Translations under genes and position numbers: made by a program | Shown: one piece after another, positions 16,851 through 25,996 of the stretch | Layout: each line of letters begins with the position of its first letter | Position numbering within the stretch: the stretch's first letter is position 1 | Notes under the pieces: model-generated | Databases searched by the model: none | Told to the model about the DNA's origin: nothing | What the model saw: only the letters and a program-made list of their open reading frames with translations | Assembly (NCBI RefSeq): GCF_003751445.1 | Contig: NZ_RJUU01000001.1 | Location: 5,570,001 to 5,634,000 of the forward strand | Direction: 5' to 3' | Length of the DNA stretch: 64,000 nucleotides | From: Streptomyces sp. 840.1 | GTDB taxonomy: Bacteria > Actinomycetota > Actinomycetes > Streptomycetales > Streptomycetaceae

Positions 16851-18304
16851 ACCGGCGCCCGTGCCGGATCCGCCCGCGCCGTCCCCGCCGCCAGGTGGTC
16901 CGGCGCCGAGTCCGGGTCCGTCAGGCGGTTCAGCCGGGCCGGCACGTCGAAGCCGACCAGCAGCACCACGATCACCGTGCCCGCGAACGTCAGCACCGCC
17001 AGTGCCCGGCCCAGGTCCATACCGGAGGCGAGGTGCGCGCCCAGGACCGGGGCGACCGCGCCGCCGAGGGCGCCCACGTTGTAGGTGAAGCCGAGTGCGG
17101 CGCCCCGGCTCGCCGTCGGGAAATGGCCGCCGATGTAGCGCGGCAGCAGTCCGGAGATGCCGAAGCTCGTGGCCTGGAGGAGGAAGAGCAGCATGCCGAG
17201 CAGCAGCAGGTTGTTCTGCACGGCGAACACCGGGTAGACGAAGGCGAGCGAGGCCAGCAGGGTCAGCGCGTACGCCTTCTTCGTGCCGATCCGGTCGCCC
17301 AGGAAGCCCGCCGCCCAGCAGCCGGCCATGGTGCCGAAGCCCGCGAAGTACAGGACGTCGGTGACCTGGTCCGTGGTGTAGCCCAGCTCCGTCTTCAGGT
17401 AGGTCGGCAGCAGGGCCTGGATCGGCCAGGAGTACAGGAACGCGAAGAACAGCGTGACGATCATCGACAGATACAGCACCCAGCTCCGCTTCCCGCCCAG
17501 CTGCACGGCGAACGCGGCGAGCGAGAGGCCGGCGATCACCGAGAGCACCGGCACCATCGAGGCGCCGCCGGGCGTGAAGACCAGGAACAGCGAGGCCGTG
17601 GCGATGACGACCAGCACCGTGTTGACGGTGGCCCGTGCGCGGGTGGCGAACAGCGGCGCGAACGGATGGGGCCTGGCGCCCTTCTCCGCCACGGACTCCG
17701 TCCACTCCTCGGCCTCCGGCAGCGAGCGCCGCATCCACAGCGCGATGGCGATCGGGACGAGGCCCAGGTAGAACATCCAGCGCCAGCCGAGCGAGGGGAC
17801 CACCCAGTTGTAGACCTGGGCGGCGAGCACCGAGCCGACCGAGAAGCCGGAGATCAGGAAGCCGCTGGCCCGGCTGCGCATTCCGGCGGGCCAGCTCTCC
17901 ATGACGTACGTGGAGCTGGCGCTGTACTCACCGGCCATGCCCATGCCGATGGCCAGCCGGGCGGCGAACAGGCTGTGGTAGTTCCAGGCGAACCCGCAGG
18001 CGAACGTTCCCACCGAGTACAGCAGGATGCTCAGCACCATGGAGAGCTTGCGTCCGTACCGGTCACCGATGGCGCCGAGGACCGCCCCGCCCAGCCAGCG
18101 GGTGATGAACGCGCCGGAGATCAGGCTGGCCGCCTGCACCGTGCTCAGGCCGAACTCGTCGCTGATCTCCGTCAGGACGAGGGTGATCAGCACGAAGTCG
18201 AAGCCGTCGAGCACGTAGCCGATCCAGGCGGCGAAGAAGGACTTCCACTGGGTGCGGCTGACCTGGCGGTACCAGGGGAGCGCGGGGGGTGATGTGGTCT
18301 GCAC
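16841..18304 (-). CDS. nanT: Sialic acid transporter NanT (MFS)
   Basis: MFS symporter of 487 aa whose text follows E. coli NanT closely: PWYRQVSRTQWKSFFAAWIG, YVLDGFDFVLITLVLTE, QAASLISGAFITRWLGG, YVMESWPAGMRSRASGFLIS, FLYSWPIQALLPTYLKTELG and LGFTYNVGALGGAVAPVLGA. It therefore imports N-acetylneuraminate or a close relative with protons. Start is GTG at 18304, 63 nt after nanE. Last gene of the leftward nan operon; its stop overlaps the end of the MaoC gene by 10 nt. Confidence 0.93.
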   Translation of the reverse strand: MQTTSPPALPWYRQVSRTQWKSFFAAWIGYVLDGFDFVLITLVLTEISDEFGLSTVQAASLISGAFITRWLGGAVLGAIGDRYGRKLSMVLSILLYSVGTFACGFAWNYHSLFAARLAIGMGMAGEYSASSTYVMESWPAGMRSRASGFLISGFSVGSVLAAQVYNWVVPSLGWRWMFYLGLVPIAIALWMRRSLPEAEEWTESVAEKGARPHPFAPLFATRARATVNTVLVVIATASLFLVFTPGGASMVPVLSVIAGLSLAAFAVQLGGKRSWVLYLSMIVTLFFAFLYSWPIQALLPTYLKTELGYTTDQVTDVLYFAGFGTMAGCWAAGFLGDRIGTKKAYALTLLASLAFVYPVFAVQNNLLLLGMLLFLLQATSFGISGLLPRYIGGHFPTASRGAALGFTYNVGALGGAVAPVLGAHLASGMDLGRALAVLTFAGTVIVVLLVGFDVPARLNRLTDPDSAPDHLAAGTARADPARAPVQG

Positions 18305-18367
18305 GGTGACTCCAGGGTGCGGGACGGCGCTCGCCCTCGAACAGCCGCCCCGCGTGGTGGGGGAGGG

Positions 18368-19048
18368 TCAGGGCCGGGCGATGGCTGCGACGAAGCGGGC
18401 GGTCAGGGCCGTGGGGGCGGTGATGGCGGTGCCGACGACGACGCTGTGCGCGCCGCGCCGCAGCGCCTCGGCCGCGTCCTCGGGGGTGTTGATACGGCCC
18501 TCGGCGACGACCGGGACGTCGATCGCGGCGGACAGCGCGGCGACCAGCCCGAGATCGGGGCCGTTCTGCTTCGGGGTGCCGGGCACGTAGCCGGAGAGGG
18601 TCGTGGAGACGAAGTCGGCGCCCTGCGCGGCCGCCGTGACGCCCTCCTCGAACGTGGAGACGTCGGCCATGACCAGCGCGCCGGCCGCGTGGACCGCCTC
18701 GACGAGGTCCGCGAACGCCGAGCCGTCCGGGCGCGGCCGGCCGGTGGCGTCGGCGGCGACCACGGCCGCACCGGCCTCGGCCACCGCCAGGGCGTGCCGG
18801 ACGGTCGGCGTGATGTAGACGCCGGTGTCGCCGTCCTTCCACAGGCCGATGACCGGCAGGCCGACGGACGCCACGATCGCGGCGACGACCGCGGGCTCGT
18901 TGGCCCGGATCGCGCAGCCGCCGCCGGCGGCCGCCGACCGCGCGAGGCGCACCAGTGTCGCGGTCTCCCGCATCGGGTCGCCGGGCGGGGCCTGGCAGGA
19001 CACGATCAGCTTGCCCTCGAGCGCGGCGGCGAGTTCCTGAGCAGTCAT
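18368..19048 (-). CDS. nanE: N-acetylmannosamine-6-phosphate 2-epimerase
   Basis: TIM-barrel epimerase of 226 aa that converts ManNAc-6-P to GlcNAc-6-P. It shows LIVSCQAPPGDPMR at the start, GLWKDGDTGVYITPTVRHA, VVAADATGRPRPDG, LVMADVSTFEEGVTAAAQGADFVSTTLSGY, and VVAEGRINTPEDAAEALRRGAHSVVVGTAIT. All are hallmark NanE segments. It overlaps nanK by 4 nt (ATGA), indicating translational coupling. Next step after the kinase in sialic acid breakdown. Confidence 0.95.
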   Translation of the reverse strand: MTAQELAAALEGKLIVSCQAPPGDPMRETATLVRLARSAAAGGGCAIRANEPAVVAAIVASVGLPVIGLWKDGDTGVYITPTVRHALAVAEAGAAVVAADATGRPRPDGSAFADLVEAVHAAGALVMADVSTFEEGVTAAAQGADFVSTTLSGYVPGTPKQNGPDLGLVAALSAAIDVPVVAEGRINTPEDAAEALRRGAHSVVVGTAITAPTALTARFVAAIARP

Positions 19049-20010
19049 CGGTGGGCTCCGGGGTGGTGGAGGGGAAGGGTGGTGGTCAGGGCGGCGGCCC
19101 CGAGCACGGCTGCGTCGTGGCCGAGGAGCGGCGTGCGGGGTACGAGCCCGCGCAGCGGTGCCATCAGCTCGGCGGCGAACGCGGTGCGCAGGGCGCTCTC
19201 GTACAGGGCGCCGATCTGCGGGACGCCGCCGCCGACGACGACCCGGTCGGGGCCGAGGGCGTTGGCGAGTCCGCCGAGCACATGGCCCGCGGCGGCCGCG
19301 CCGGTGGTGATGGCGGACACCGCGTCGGTGTCGCCCCGCGCGGCGCGCACGGCGACCGTCTCCAGCCGGTCCACCGGGGCGCCGGTCAGCCGCTCGTAAT
19401 GGGCGGCGATACCGGGGCCGGAGGCGATGACCTCCAGGTGGCCGGTGGCGCCGCAGGTGCAGGGCAGCCCGGCCGCCTCCGGGCTGGGCAGATGGCCGAG
19501 GTGCCCGGCGATGCCGGACGCGCCGTGCAGCATCCGCCCGTCGACGGCGATCGCACCGCCGACCCCGGTGCCGATGGCGGCGAAGAGCAGCGAGCCGTGT
19601 TCCCGGCCGGCCGCGCGCAGCTCGGCGAGTTCCGGGCCGGCCGTGGCGCGTACGTCGTTGTCGCAGGCCACCGGGTATCCGGTGCGGTCGGCGAGGCCGG
19701 TGCCCAGGGCGGTGCCGGCCCAGCCGAGGATGGAGTCGGTGGCGCTGGTGACCATGCCGGTGCGGGGATCGATCACCCCGGCCGCCGCGATGCCGAGCAC
19801 CGCGGCGGCCCTGGCGGGATCGACCTCGGCCGCGGCGGCGGCGAGCGCGTCGAGCACCGCCGCCGCACCGGCACGGGCCGGGGTGGGGCGGCTGTGCCGG
19901 GCCAGGACCGTGCCGTCGGCGCCGAGGAGCGCGGCCGCGATCTTCGTACCGCCGAGGTCGAGGCCCACGACCGGCCGCCCGGCCGGTGGCGTCCGGGCTT
20001 TCGTGGTCAT
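19045..20010 (-). CDS. nanK: ROK-family N-acetylmannosamine kinase
   Basis: ROK sugar kinase of 321 aa. The ATP-binding DLGGTKIAAALLG lies near residue 18, the substrate region CDNDVRATAGPEL in the middle, and GTGVGGAIAVDGRML after it. The zinc motif reads GLPCTCGATGHLEVIASG, where the usual third Cys is His, a known ROK variant. Placement between nanA and nanE makes ManNAc the likely substrate. It overlaps both neighbours by 4 nt, so nanA, nanK and nanE are translationally coupled. Confidence 0.88.
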   Translation of the reverse strand: MTTKARTPPAGRPVVGLDLGGTKIAAALLGADGTVLARHSRPTPARAGAAAVLDALAAAAAEVDPARAAAVLGIAAAGVIDPRTGMVTSATDSILGWAGTALGTGLADRTGYPVACDNDVRATAGPELAELRAAGREHGSLLFAAIGTGVGGAIAVDGRMLHGASGIAGHLGHLPSPEAAGLPCTCGATGHLEVIASGPGIAAHYERLTGAPVDRLETVAVRAARGDTDAVSAITTGAAAAGHVLGGLANALGPDRVVVGGGVPQIGALYESALRTAFAAELMAPLRGLVPRTPLLGHDAAVLGAAALTTTLPLHHPGAHR

Positions 20011-20966
20011 CGGACCGGCGGCAGACCGGCGGCGCGCAGCAGTCCGGAGACCAGCGCGACGGACTCGGCGGACAGCTGGATCTGCGGGAACGCGGTGTCG
20101 CCGCAGTCGATGACGCCCAGCAGCCGGAGCGCCGACTTGAACGAGCCGAGCGCCGATGAGCTGCGGCCCATGTCCGTCTCGGGGCCGGCGTCGACCATGG
20201 CGAACAGCTCGACGAGCCGTTCCTGCTCCTCGGCGGCCAGCGTCCAGTTCCCGGCCCGCGCGGCCTCGTAGAGCCGTACGTAGCCGGCCGGGTCCACGTT
20301 GCCGATCCCGGGGACGACGCCGTCGGCGCCGGCCAGCAGGGCCGCGTCCACGGTCAGTTCGGAGCCGGTGAGGACGCTGAACCCGGGTACCGGACCGTGC
20401 GCGCGGCCCTCGCGGCCGCCGAGCCCGACGATGAGCCGGCGCAGCCCGCCCTCGTCGCCGCTGCTGTCCTTGAGCCCGGCCAGGGTGCCGTCCTCGGCGA
20501 GTTCGCGGACCAGCGCCGCGGACAGTTTGCTGTGCACGGCGACCGGGATGTCGTACGCGAACAGCGGCAGGTCCACCTCGGCGCGCAGCCGGCGGAAGTG
20601 CCCGGCGATCTCCTTGCCGTGGGTGCGGGTGTAGAACGGCGCGGTCGCGACCAGGGCGTCGGCGCCAAGGCGCGCGGCGGACCTGGCGTGCTCGGTGACC
20701 CGGGCCGTGGTGGTGTCGATGACCCCGGCCAGCACCGGGACCCGGCCGTCTGTCGCGTTGACCACGGTTTCCAGGACCGAGGCGCGCTGGCCGTCGGTGA
20801 GGTAGGCGACCTCGCTGGTGGACCCGAGGGCGAAGAGCCCGTGCACGCCCCCGCCGATGAGGTGCTCGACGAGCCGGGCGAGGGAGTTGGTGTCGACCTC
20901 CCCGCGGGCGTCGAGCGGGGTGCAGACCGGCGGAACTACGCCGTGCAGCGGTGCGGTCAGAGACAT
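20007..20966 (-). CDS. nanA: N-acetylneuraminate lyase / DapA-family aldolase
   Basis: Class I aldolase of the DHDPS/NAL superfamily, 319 aa. The Schiff-base Lys is in LAGLKDSSGDEGG and the assisting Tyr in VATAPFYTRTHGKE. The substrate loop reads GLFALGSTSEVAYL where classical lyases have GSTGE. Operon context with nanK, nanE and nanT supports cleavage of sialic acid to ManNAc and pyruvate. ATG 20966 is chosen because GGAG lies 8 nt upstream and the leader then carries the GntR-type operator. A paralogue with the same TAPFYTRTH and KDSSGD motifs ends the ABC operon at 35.4 kb. Confidence 0.85.
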   Translation of the reverse strand: MSLTAPLHGVVPPVCTPLDARGEVDTNSLARLVEHLIGGGVHGLFALGSTSEVAYLTDGQRASVLETVVNATDGRVPVLAGVIDTTTARVTEHARSAARLGADALVATAPFYTRTHGKEIAGHFRRLRAEVDLPLFAYDIPVAVHSKLSAALVRELAEDGTLAGLKDSSGDEGGLRRLIVGLGGREGRAHGPVPGFSVLTGSELTVDAALLAGADGVVPGIGNVDPAGYVRLYEAARAGNWTLAAEEQERLVELFAMVDAGPETDMGRSSSALGSFKSALRLLGVIDCGDTAFPQIQLSAESVALVSGLLRAAGLPPVR

Positions 20967-21033
20967 GGTGGGGGCTCCAGCTGATCGGGATACCGACCCG
21001 GGGCCCGTCGGGGCTGCTCGGATCGAGACGTGA

Positions 21034-21046
21034 GACGTAAGATGTC
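21034..21046. promoter_or_regulatory. GntR-type operator of the nan operon
   Basis: GACGTAAGATGTC forms a GAC-R-T/A-Y-GTC pseudo-palindrome between the divergent nanA and GntR genes. It is preceded by two GAGACGT copies (21025-21038). The reverse strand, GACATCTTACGTC, differs by one base from GACATCTGACGTC at 28762-28774 before the ABC operon. Confidence 0.6.
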
Positions 21047-21118
21047 CTATGTCCGGCTCAACCTTAAACAGATGCTCCTGCGACCGGTCAAGGGGCAACG
21101 GCACCTCGGGAGGACGTT

Positions 21119-21805
21119 GTGGCGCGGCCCACCATGGCTCAGGACATCGAGCGAAGGATCAAGGAACTGATCCTGGAACGCCGGCTCGCGCCGGGCGACG
21201 CGCTGCCCACCGAGACCGAGCTGATGGACCTCTTCGGTGCCGGGCGGGTGTCGGTGCGCGAGGCGCTCAAGTCGCTCCAGGCGGTCAACGTCGTCGAGAT
21301 CCGGCGCGGGTTCGGCACCTTCGTCGGCTCGCTCTCGCTGGCACCGTTCGCGGAGGGGCTCGCCTTCCGGGCCGCCGTCCGCCACGGGCAGGGCGAGCCC
21401 GGTCTCGCCGAGCTGATGAAGGTGCGCGAGGCTCTGGAGACCGGACTGGTGGGCGCCGTCGCGGCCGGGGTCCCGGGCGAGGACCTCGACGTGCTGCGCG
21501 CACTGGTGACGAAGATGGAGGAGGAGGCGGGCGCCGGCCGGGTCGCCCGCGCCACCGACCGGGCCTTCCACCTCGCGCTCTACGCCTCGCTCGACAACCA
21601 CCTGCTCAGTGAGGTGCTCGACGCCTTCTGGGCGGCGATGGACCGGGTCCGCGAGGACCTCGACGACGGCCACCAGGACGCGTGGGTCACCTGCGCCCAG
21701 CACCACGAGATCGTCGAGGCGGTGGCGGCCGCCGACGGACTGCGCGCGGTCAGGGCGATGCGCACCCACTTCGACGGCATCCGCACCCGGCTCATGCCCG
21801 GCTGA
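21119..21805 (+). CDS. GntR/FadR-family regulator of the nan operon
   Basis: FCD-type GntR regulator of 228 aa. The winged HTH reads DIERRIKELILERRLAPGDALPTETELMDLFGAGRVSVREALKSLQAVNVVEIRRGFGTFVG. The helical FCD domain follows with metal-ligand-like FHLALYASLDNHLL and AQHHEIVEAV. GTG 21119 has SD GGGAGGA; ATG 21134 is an alternative. Divergent position to nanA suggests a NanR-like repressor responding to a sialic acid or ManNAc-6-P (inferred). The second GntR protein at 28 kb is clearly related in layout. Confidence 0.9.
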   Translation: MARPTMAQDIERRIKELILERRLAPGDALPTETELMDLFGAGRVSVREALKSLQAVNVVEIRRGFGTFVGSLSLAPFAEGLAFRAAVRHGQGEPGLAELMKVREALETGLVGAVAAGVPGEDLDVLRALVTKMEEEAGAGRVARATDRAFHLALYASLDNHLLSEVLDAFWAAMDRVREDLDDGHQDAWVTCAQHHEIVEAVAAADGLRAVRAMRTHFDGIRTRLMPG

Positions 21806-22012
21806 GGACCGGACGGCGCGCAGGAGTCCAAGGGCCGGGACCCACAAGTCCATAGAGACCTGGCCCCGGCGGGTGCACCCTCGGCGCGGGACCCCGGATG
21901 GTTCCGGCCGGTCACGACGGCTCGTCCGGCGTGACAGCACCCGGCGCGGCCGGGGCAGGCCCCGTTGCACAGGGGCTCTGGCCTCGCGCCGCGCGTACCG
22001 GAGAGGGAACAC

Positions 22013-22774
22013 ATGTCATTCATCAGCGCGTTACGCCGCATCGCCGTCCCCGTGGCGGCAGCCGGCCTGCTCGTGGCGATGCCCCAGACGGCGGTCGCCT
22101 CGGTCGGGGGCGGCAACGTCTCGGTCGGATGGTCGATCGGTGGCACGCCGTCCGCAGGCCTGACCGACATCACCTTCCCCATCACGGTCAACTCCGCCAC
22201 CGCGCACCTGGCCGGGATCTACTTCGCCCAGCAGTACAGCTTCGCCGACGCCATGGGGTACACCGGCCTCCAGCCGCGCCCGGACAGCGGCGGGCACGAG
22301 CGGCTGTCGGCCCGCTTCTCCACCTTCACCGCGGGCGCCACCACCGACGACCCGCTCTGCCACGACGGAGCCGACGGCGGCGCGGGCGTCACCTGCGCCG
22401 TGGACTTCGACGCCGTGTACGGCCACCGCTACGACATCCTGGTCGAGCGCACGGGCACCAACACCTGGTCCGGAACGGCCACCGACACGCAGACGGGCGC
22501 CGCCACCCACCTCGGCACCTACACGCTGCCGGCGGGGAGCGGGAACCTCCAGGGCTCGCAGGGCGGCTTCGTCGAGTACTACGCCGGCATCCCCAGCTGC
22601 GCCGAAATGCCCAGGGCGGACGCCGTGTTCGGCGGCCCGACCAGCACCGACGCCGGAGGCCTGAGCGGTACGTCCACGGCCAACTACGAGTACAGCGACT
22701 GCGTCGGCGAGTCCGGCTACGCCGCCGAGCCGGCCGGGGCGGGCACCCACATCACCCGGGGCTTCGTCTCCTGA
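22013..22774 (+). CDS. Secreted protein of unknown function (possibly DUF3472-like)
   Basis: Exported protein of 253 aa. The signal peptide (residues 1 to about 30) has RR, a hydrophobic VAAAGLLVAMPQTAVA core and a cleavage site near AVAS. The mature part is beta-rich and acidic with four Cys in DPLCHDG, VTCAVDF, PSCAEM and YSDCVGE, likely two disulfides. Segments AGIYFAQQYSFADAMGYTGLQ and GHRYDILVERTGTNTWSG resemble the DUF3472 fold, though I am not sure. SD GAGAGGGAA lies before the ATG, and a strong terminator follows. Monocistronic. Confidence 0.6.
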   Translation: MSFISALRRIAVPVAAAGLLVAMPQTAVASVGGGNVSVGWSIGGTPSAGLTDITFPITVNSATAHLAGIYFAQQYSFADAMGYTGLQPRPDSGGHERLSARFSTFTAGATTDDPLCHDGADGGAGVTCAVDFDAVYGHRYDILVERTGTNTWSGTATDTQTGAATHLGTYTLPAGSGNLQGSQGGFVEYYAGIPSCAEMPRADAVFGGPTSTDAGGLSGTSTANYEYSDCVGESGYAAEPAGAGTHITRGFVS

Positions 22775-22790
22775 GCGTGACCGCCCGCAC

Positions 22791-22831
22791 GGGCGGGTCC
22801 GTCCGCCGCCCCGCGACGGACGGACCCGCCC
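22791..22831 (+). terminator. Terminator after the secreted protein
   Basis: Perfect 15-bp inverted repeat, arms 22791-22805 (GGGCGGGTCCGTCCG) and 22817-22831, with an 11-nt loop. It starts 16 nt after the stop codon. No T-tract, as is common in Streptomyces. Confidence 0.75.
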
Positions 22832-23093
22832 GGCCTTGGTCACGGGGCGGCCGTCACCGCCCCGCCGCCCGGGGCCGCCCCGGTCGGCGCCGGTGCCCCC
22901 AGGCGCGTACGTCGACGTCGGCGTGCTCGTCGCTCCCGCCCCACTCGCACCGTCGAGGAACCCGATGTGCCGGCGGCCGGGCAGAACCATCCGGTCGCGA
23001 GCCCACTTCCTTCACCTGAACACAACCTGAACACCGGGGCCGGCCGTCCGGCCCCCACCGGGGCCCACGGGCGAACCGGACCATACTGGGCTG
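22832..23093 (+). promoter_or_regulatory. Two-component promoter with CCTGAACA direct repeats
   Basis: Most of the stretch is non-coding GC-rich DNA. At 23014-23023 and 23025-23034 lies the direct repeat ACCTGAACAC with an 11-bp period, typical of OmpR-type regulator sites. A -10-like CATACT (23082-23087) is followed by 6 nt and the ATG, without an SD. The same repeat with the same period is found at 25997-26017. Confidence 0.6.
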
Positions 23094-23765
23094 ATGACCG
23101 CTGCCCGCATTCTCGTCGTCGAGGACGACCACGGACTACGCGATGTCCTGGCCCGGGGGCTGCGCGACGAGAACTTCGACGTCGTGACCGCCACCGACGG
23201 CGCCTCGGCGCTCAGGACCGCCGACGAATCGGTCCACGCGGTCGTGCTCGACATCGGCCTGCCGGACTCCGACGGGCGTGACGTGTGCCAGGCGATGCGC
23301 GGGGCGGGCATCGCCGTGCCCGTGATCTTCCTGACCGCGCACGGAAACCTCACCGACCGGCTCTCGGGTTTCGCCGCCGGTGGCGACGACTACCTCGTCA
23401 AGCCGTTCCACCTGAGCGAGCTGGCCGCACGCGTACGCGCGGTGCTCCATCGCGCCGGCCACACCCAGGCACTCAGCGACACCACCGGTACGGTACGGCT
23501 CGACCCGGTGCGCCATGAATTCACCGTGCGGGAGCGGCCCGTGGCACTCACACCCACCGAGTTCCGGCTCCTGGCACGTCTCCTGGCAGAGCCCGGGAAG
23601 GTGGTACCGCGCCGCACCCTCGTACGCACCGCCTGGTCCGAGGGCGCCCAGGTCAGCGACAACACCCTGGACCAGTATCTGGCCCGGCTGCGGCGCAAAC
23701 TGCGCGAGGCCGACAGCCCCAGCACCATCAGCACGGCCCGTGGCGTCGGCTACCGCTTCGGATGA
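23094..23765 (+). CDS. OmpR-family response regulator
   Basis: Response regulator of 223 aa. The receiver domain has acidic DD at 11-12, phospho-acceptor Asp53 in VVLDIGLP, Thr in FLTAH and Lys in DDYLVKPF. The C-terminal winged helix includes VALTPTEFRLLARLLAEPGKVV and DNTLDQYLARLRRKL with GVGYRFG. It overlaps the kinase gene by 4 nt (ATGA). The ATG at 23094 follows CATACT by 6 nt, so the mRNA may be leaderless. Direct repeats in its own promoter suggest autoregulation. Confidence 0.95.
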   Translation: MTAARILVVEDDHGLRDVLARGLRDENFDVVTATDGASALRTADESVHAVVLDIGLPDSDGRDVCQAMRGAGIAVPVIFLTAHGNLTDRLSGFAAGGDDYLVKPFHLSELAARVRAVLHRAGHTQALSDTTGTVRLDPVRHEFTVRERPVALTPTEFRLLARLLAEPGKVVPRRTLVRTAWSEGAQVSDNTLDQYLARLRRKLREADSPSTISTARGVGYRFG

Positions 23766-25180
23766 GGGCCGCACGCACGCACCTGCCGCTCCGCGGTCCC
23801 CGCACGCTGCGGGGACGCCTCGCGCTGATGGCTCTCGCCACCAGCGCGCTGTGGATTGGGGTCCTGACCACCGTGTTCAATCTGGCCCTGGACCAGCGGC
23901 TGCACGCTCAGGCGGACGACGTCCTGCGCACCCGGGCCCAGGCCGTGGCGGCCACGGTGGACGTACGCTCCGACGGCACGTTCGCCGTTCGTGAGCCCAC
24001 CGAGGACGGGGCCCTGGACGCCGGGGTCTGGATCTTCCGGGGCGACACGGTGATCGAGGAGCCCCCGGGCTCACCGGCGGCCCTCGACACCCGGGCACAA
24101 CACCTGGCGGGCCGCGGCGAGGCGTTCGCCGACGCCCAGGGCCCCGGTCCCTGGCGGCTGTACGCCTTCCCCCTCCACGTCCCCGCTTCCCAGGGCCGCA
24201 CCGCCGCGCAGGCCGGCACCGTGGTGAGCGCGCTGAGCCTCGATCCGTACCGCAACACCGCCGAGAGCGCTCTGGTCGGGTCCATCGCCCTGGCCGCACT
24301 CCTGCTGGCGACGTTCTACCTGCTGACGCGTCTCGCGGTGCGGCGGGCGCTGCGGCCCGTCGCCGCGATGAGCGACCAGGCGACGCGGTGGAGCGCCGCG
24401 GGCGCACCGGAGCGCTTCGGCCGGGAGGGCCGCCCCACCGAACTCGCCGCGTTCGCCACCAGCCTCGACGCGCTCCTCGACCGGCTGGCCGCGGTGCTGC
24501 GCCACGAGCAGCAGCAGGCCGCCGAACTCTCCCACGAACTGCGCACTCCGCTGTCCAGGATCACCGCGGAGACGGACTGGCTCAGGGCCCGGCCGCGCAG
24601 CGAACAGGAAGCGGCGGGCTCGCTGGAGGCCATCGCCGGGGCCGCTACGAGGATGCGGCAGATCTGCGACTCCCTGCTCTCCGAAGTCAGGACCCGCAAC
24701 GCGCAGACCCCCGGCCGCTGCGGCTTCCCGGAGATCGGCCATCACCTCGCCCGGCTCCACGCCGCCCACGGCCCCGCGACGGCCCCCGAGGTGACGGTCG
24801 TGACAGACGAGGACGACTCCCGCGCCGGCGGCACGCCCTCGCAGATCGGCCTCGGCGTCTCGCAAGAGGTCGCCGAGCGGATCCTGCTTCCGCTGCTGGA
24901 CAACGCCCGCCGCTACGCCGCCCGGTCGATCACCATCAGCTGCGCCGCTCGCGAAGGGGCGGTCACGGTGTACGTCGCCGATGACGGCCCGGGGGTGCCC
25001 GCGGCGTTCGCCGCCGCGCTCTTCGAACCGGGCCGCCGCGCCGACCCCGGGGACGGACACGACGGCGCGGGCCTGGGACTGGCCCTGGCCCGTCGCCTCG
25101 CCCGCGCCGCCGGCGGCGACATCGCCCTCGACCCCGAGGCGCCCGGCGCGCGCTTCGAGGTCACCCTTCCCGCGGGCTGA
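23762..25180 (+). CDS. Sensor histidine kinase
   Basis: Membrane sensor kinase of 472 aa. TM1 (LMALATSALWIGVLTTVFNLAL) and TM2 (ALVGSIALAALLLATFYLL) enclose a ~120-residue extracytoplasmic sensor. A HAMP-like linker leads to the H-box ELSHELRTPLSRI with phospho-acceptor His258. ATPase motifs are LLDNARRYA (N box), VADDGPGVP (G1) and GAGLGLALARRLA (G2). Partner of the response regulator just upstream. Its 3' end overlaps the COG4705 gene on the other strand by 20 nt, so the two transcripts are convergent. Confidence 0.93.
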   Translation: MRAARTHLPLRGPRTLRGRLALMALATSALWIGVLTTVFNLALDQRLHAQADDVLRTRAQAVAATVDVRSDGTFAVREPTEDGALDAGVWIFRGDTVIEEPPGSPAALDTRAQHLAGRGEAFADAQGPGPWRLYAFPLHVPASQGRTAAQAGTVVSALSLDPYRNTAESALVGSIALAALLLATFYLLTRLAVRRALRPVAAMSDQATRWSAAGAPERFGREGRPTELAAFATSLDALLDRLAAVLRHEQQQAAELSHELRTPLSRITAETDWLRARPRSEQEAAGSLEAIAGAATRMRQICDSLLSEVRTRNAQTPGRCGFPEIGHHLARLHAAHGPATAPEVTVVTDEDDSRAGGTPSQIGLGVSQEVAERILLPLLDNARRYAARSITISCAAREGAVTVYVADDGPGVPAAFAAALFEPGRRADPGDGHDGAGLGLALARRLARAAGGDIALDPEAPGARFEVTLPAG

Positions 25181-25973
25181 CGGAGGCCTCCGTCGTCGCG
25201 TCACGCCGGGTACGGGTGAGGAAGACGACCAGACCGAGGATGACGGCGAGGAACAGCGCGCTGGTCCCGACCGTGCCCAGTCCCAGACCGCCGTCCGCCA
25301 CCGGTTGCGACAGATAGTCGCCCAGCGAGGCACCGAGCGGCCTGGTCAGGACGTAGGCGATCCAGAACGACCACACCGCGTCGAAGTCCAGCGTCCGGTG
25401 CGCGACGGCCACCGCGGCGATCAGCGCCGCGAACACCAGGGCGGACAGCCGGTAGCCGAGGTTCAGCTTCTCCGCCGTCAGGTCCCCGGCCGCCGTGCCG
25501 AGCGCGAACGTGAACAGGATCGCCAGCCAGTAGAAGGCCTCGCGGCGCGTGCTGCGGATCGAGTGGACCGACAGGGTCCGCTCACTCGCGTACCAGACGA
25601 CGAACGTGCCGGCGAGGGCGACGCCGAAGACCGCTGTGGTGGTCTCCAGCGGAACGGCGAGGTTGTCCGTCAGATTGTCGCTGATCAGCGTGCCGACCAC
25701 ACTGATCAGGACCACGGACAGCCAGTACAGGCCCGGGACGTAGGCCCGCGCCCTGAACTGGAAGACCAGGGTCACCACCAGCAGGGCCCCCATCAGGTAC
25801 GAGGTGTTGGTCAGCCCCATGCCCAGGTTGTCGTTGAGCAGATCCGCCGCGGTCTCCCCGACGGTGGTGCACAGCACTTTGATCACCCAGAAGTAGACCG
25901 TCACTTCCGGAACCTTGTTGAGCATCCGCCGCTGTCCGGCGCGCGTGCCCGGCGCATTCATGTCGGTTGTCAT
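25161..25973 (-). CDS. COG4705-type multi-pass membrane protein
   Basis: Polytopic protein of 270 aa with about eight membrane segments. It opens with LNKVPEVTVYFWVIKVLCTTVGETAADLLNDNLG, and a related repeat AILFTFALGTAAGDLTAEKLNLGY occurs in the second half, so the protein looks like an internal duplication with conserved acidic residues in the helices. This matches the COG4705 'uncharacterized membrane-anchored' family. A pair of CCTGAACA-type repeats lies 24 nt upstream of the ATG, the same as in the adjacent two-component promoter. It is therefore a likely target of that system. Function unknown. Confidence 0.8.
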   Translation of the reverse strand: MTTDMNAPGTRAGQRRMLNKVPEVTVYFWVIKVLCTTVGETAADLLNDNLGMGLTNTSYLMGALLVVTLVFQFRARAYVPGLYWLSVVLISVVGTLISDNLTDNLAVPLETTTAVFGVALAGTFVVWYASERTLSVHSIRSTRREAFYWLAILFTFALGTAAGDLTAEKLNLGYRLSALVFAALIAAVAVAHRTLDFDAVWSFWIAYVLTRPLGASLGDYLSQPVADGGLGLGTVGTSALFLAVILGLVVFLTRTRRDATTEASVSPREG

Positions 25974-25996
25974 GGAACGGCACGCTGTCAGCCGCC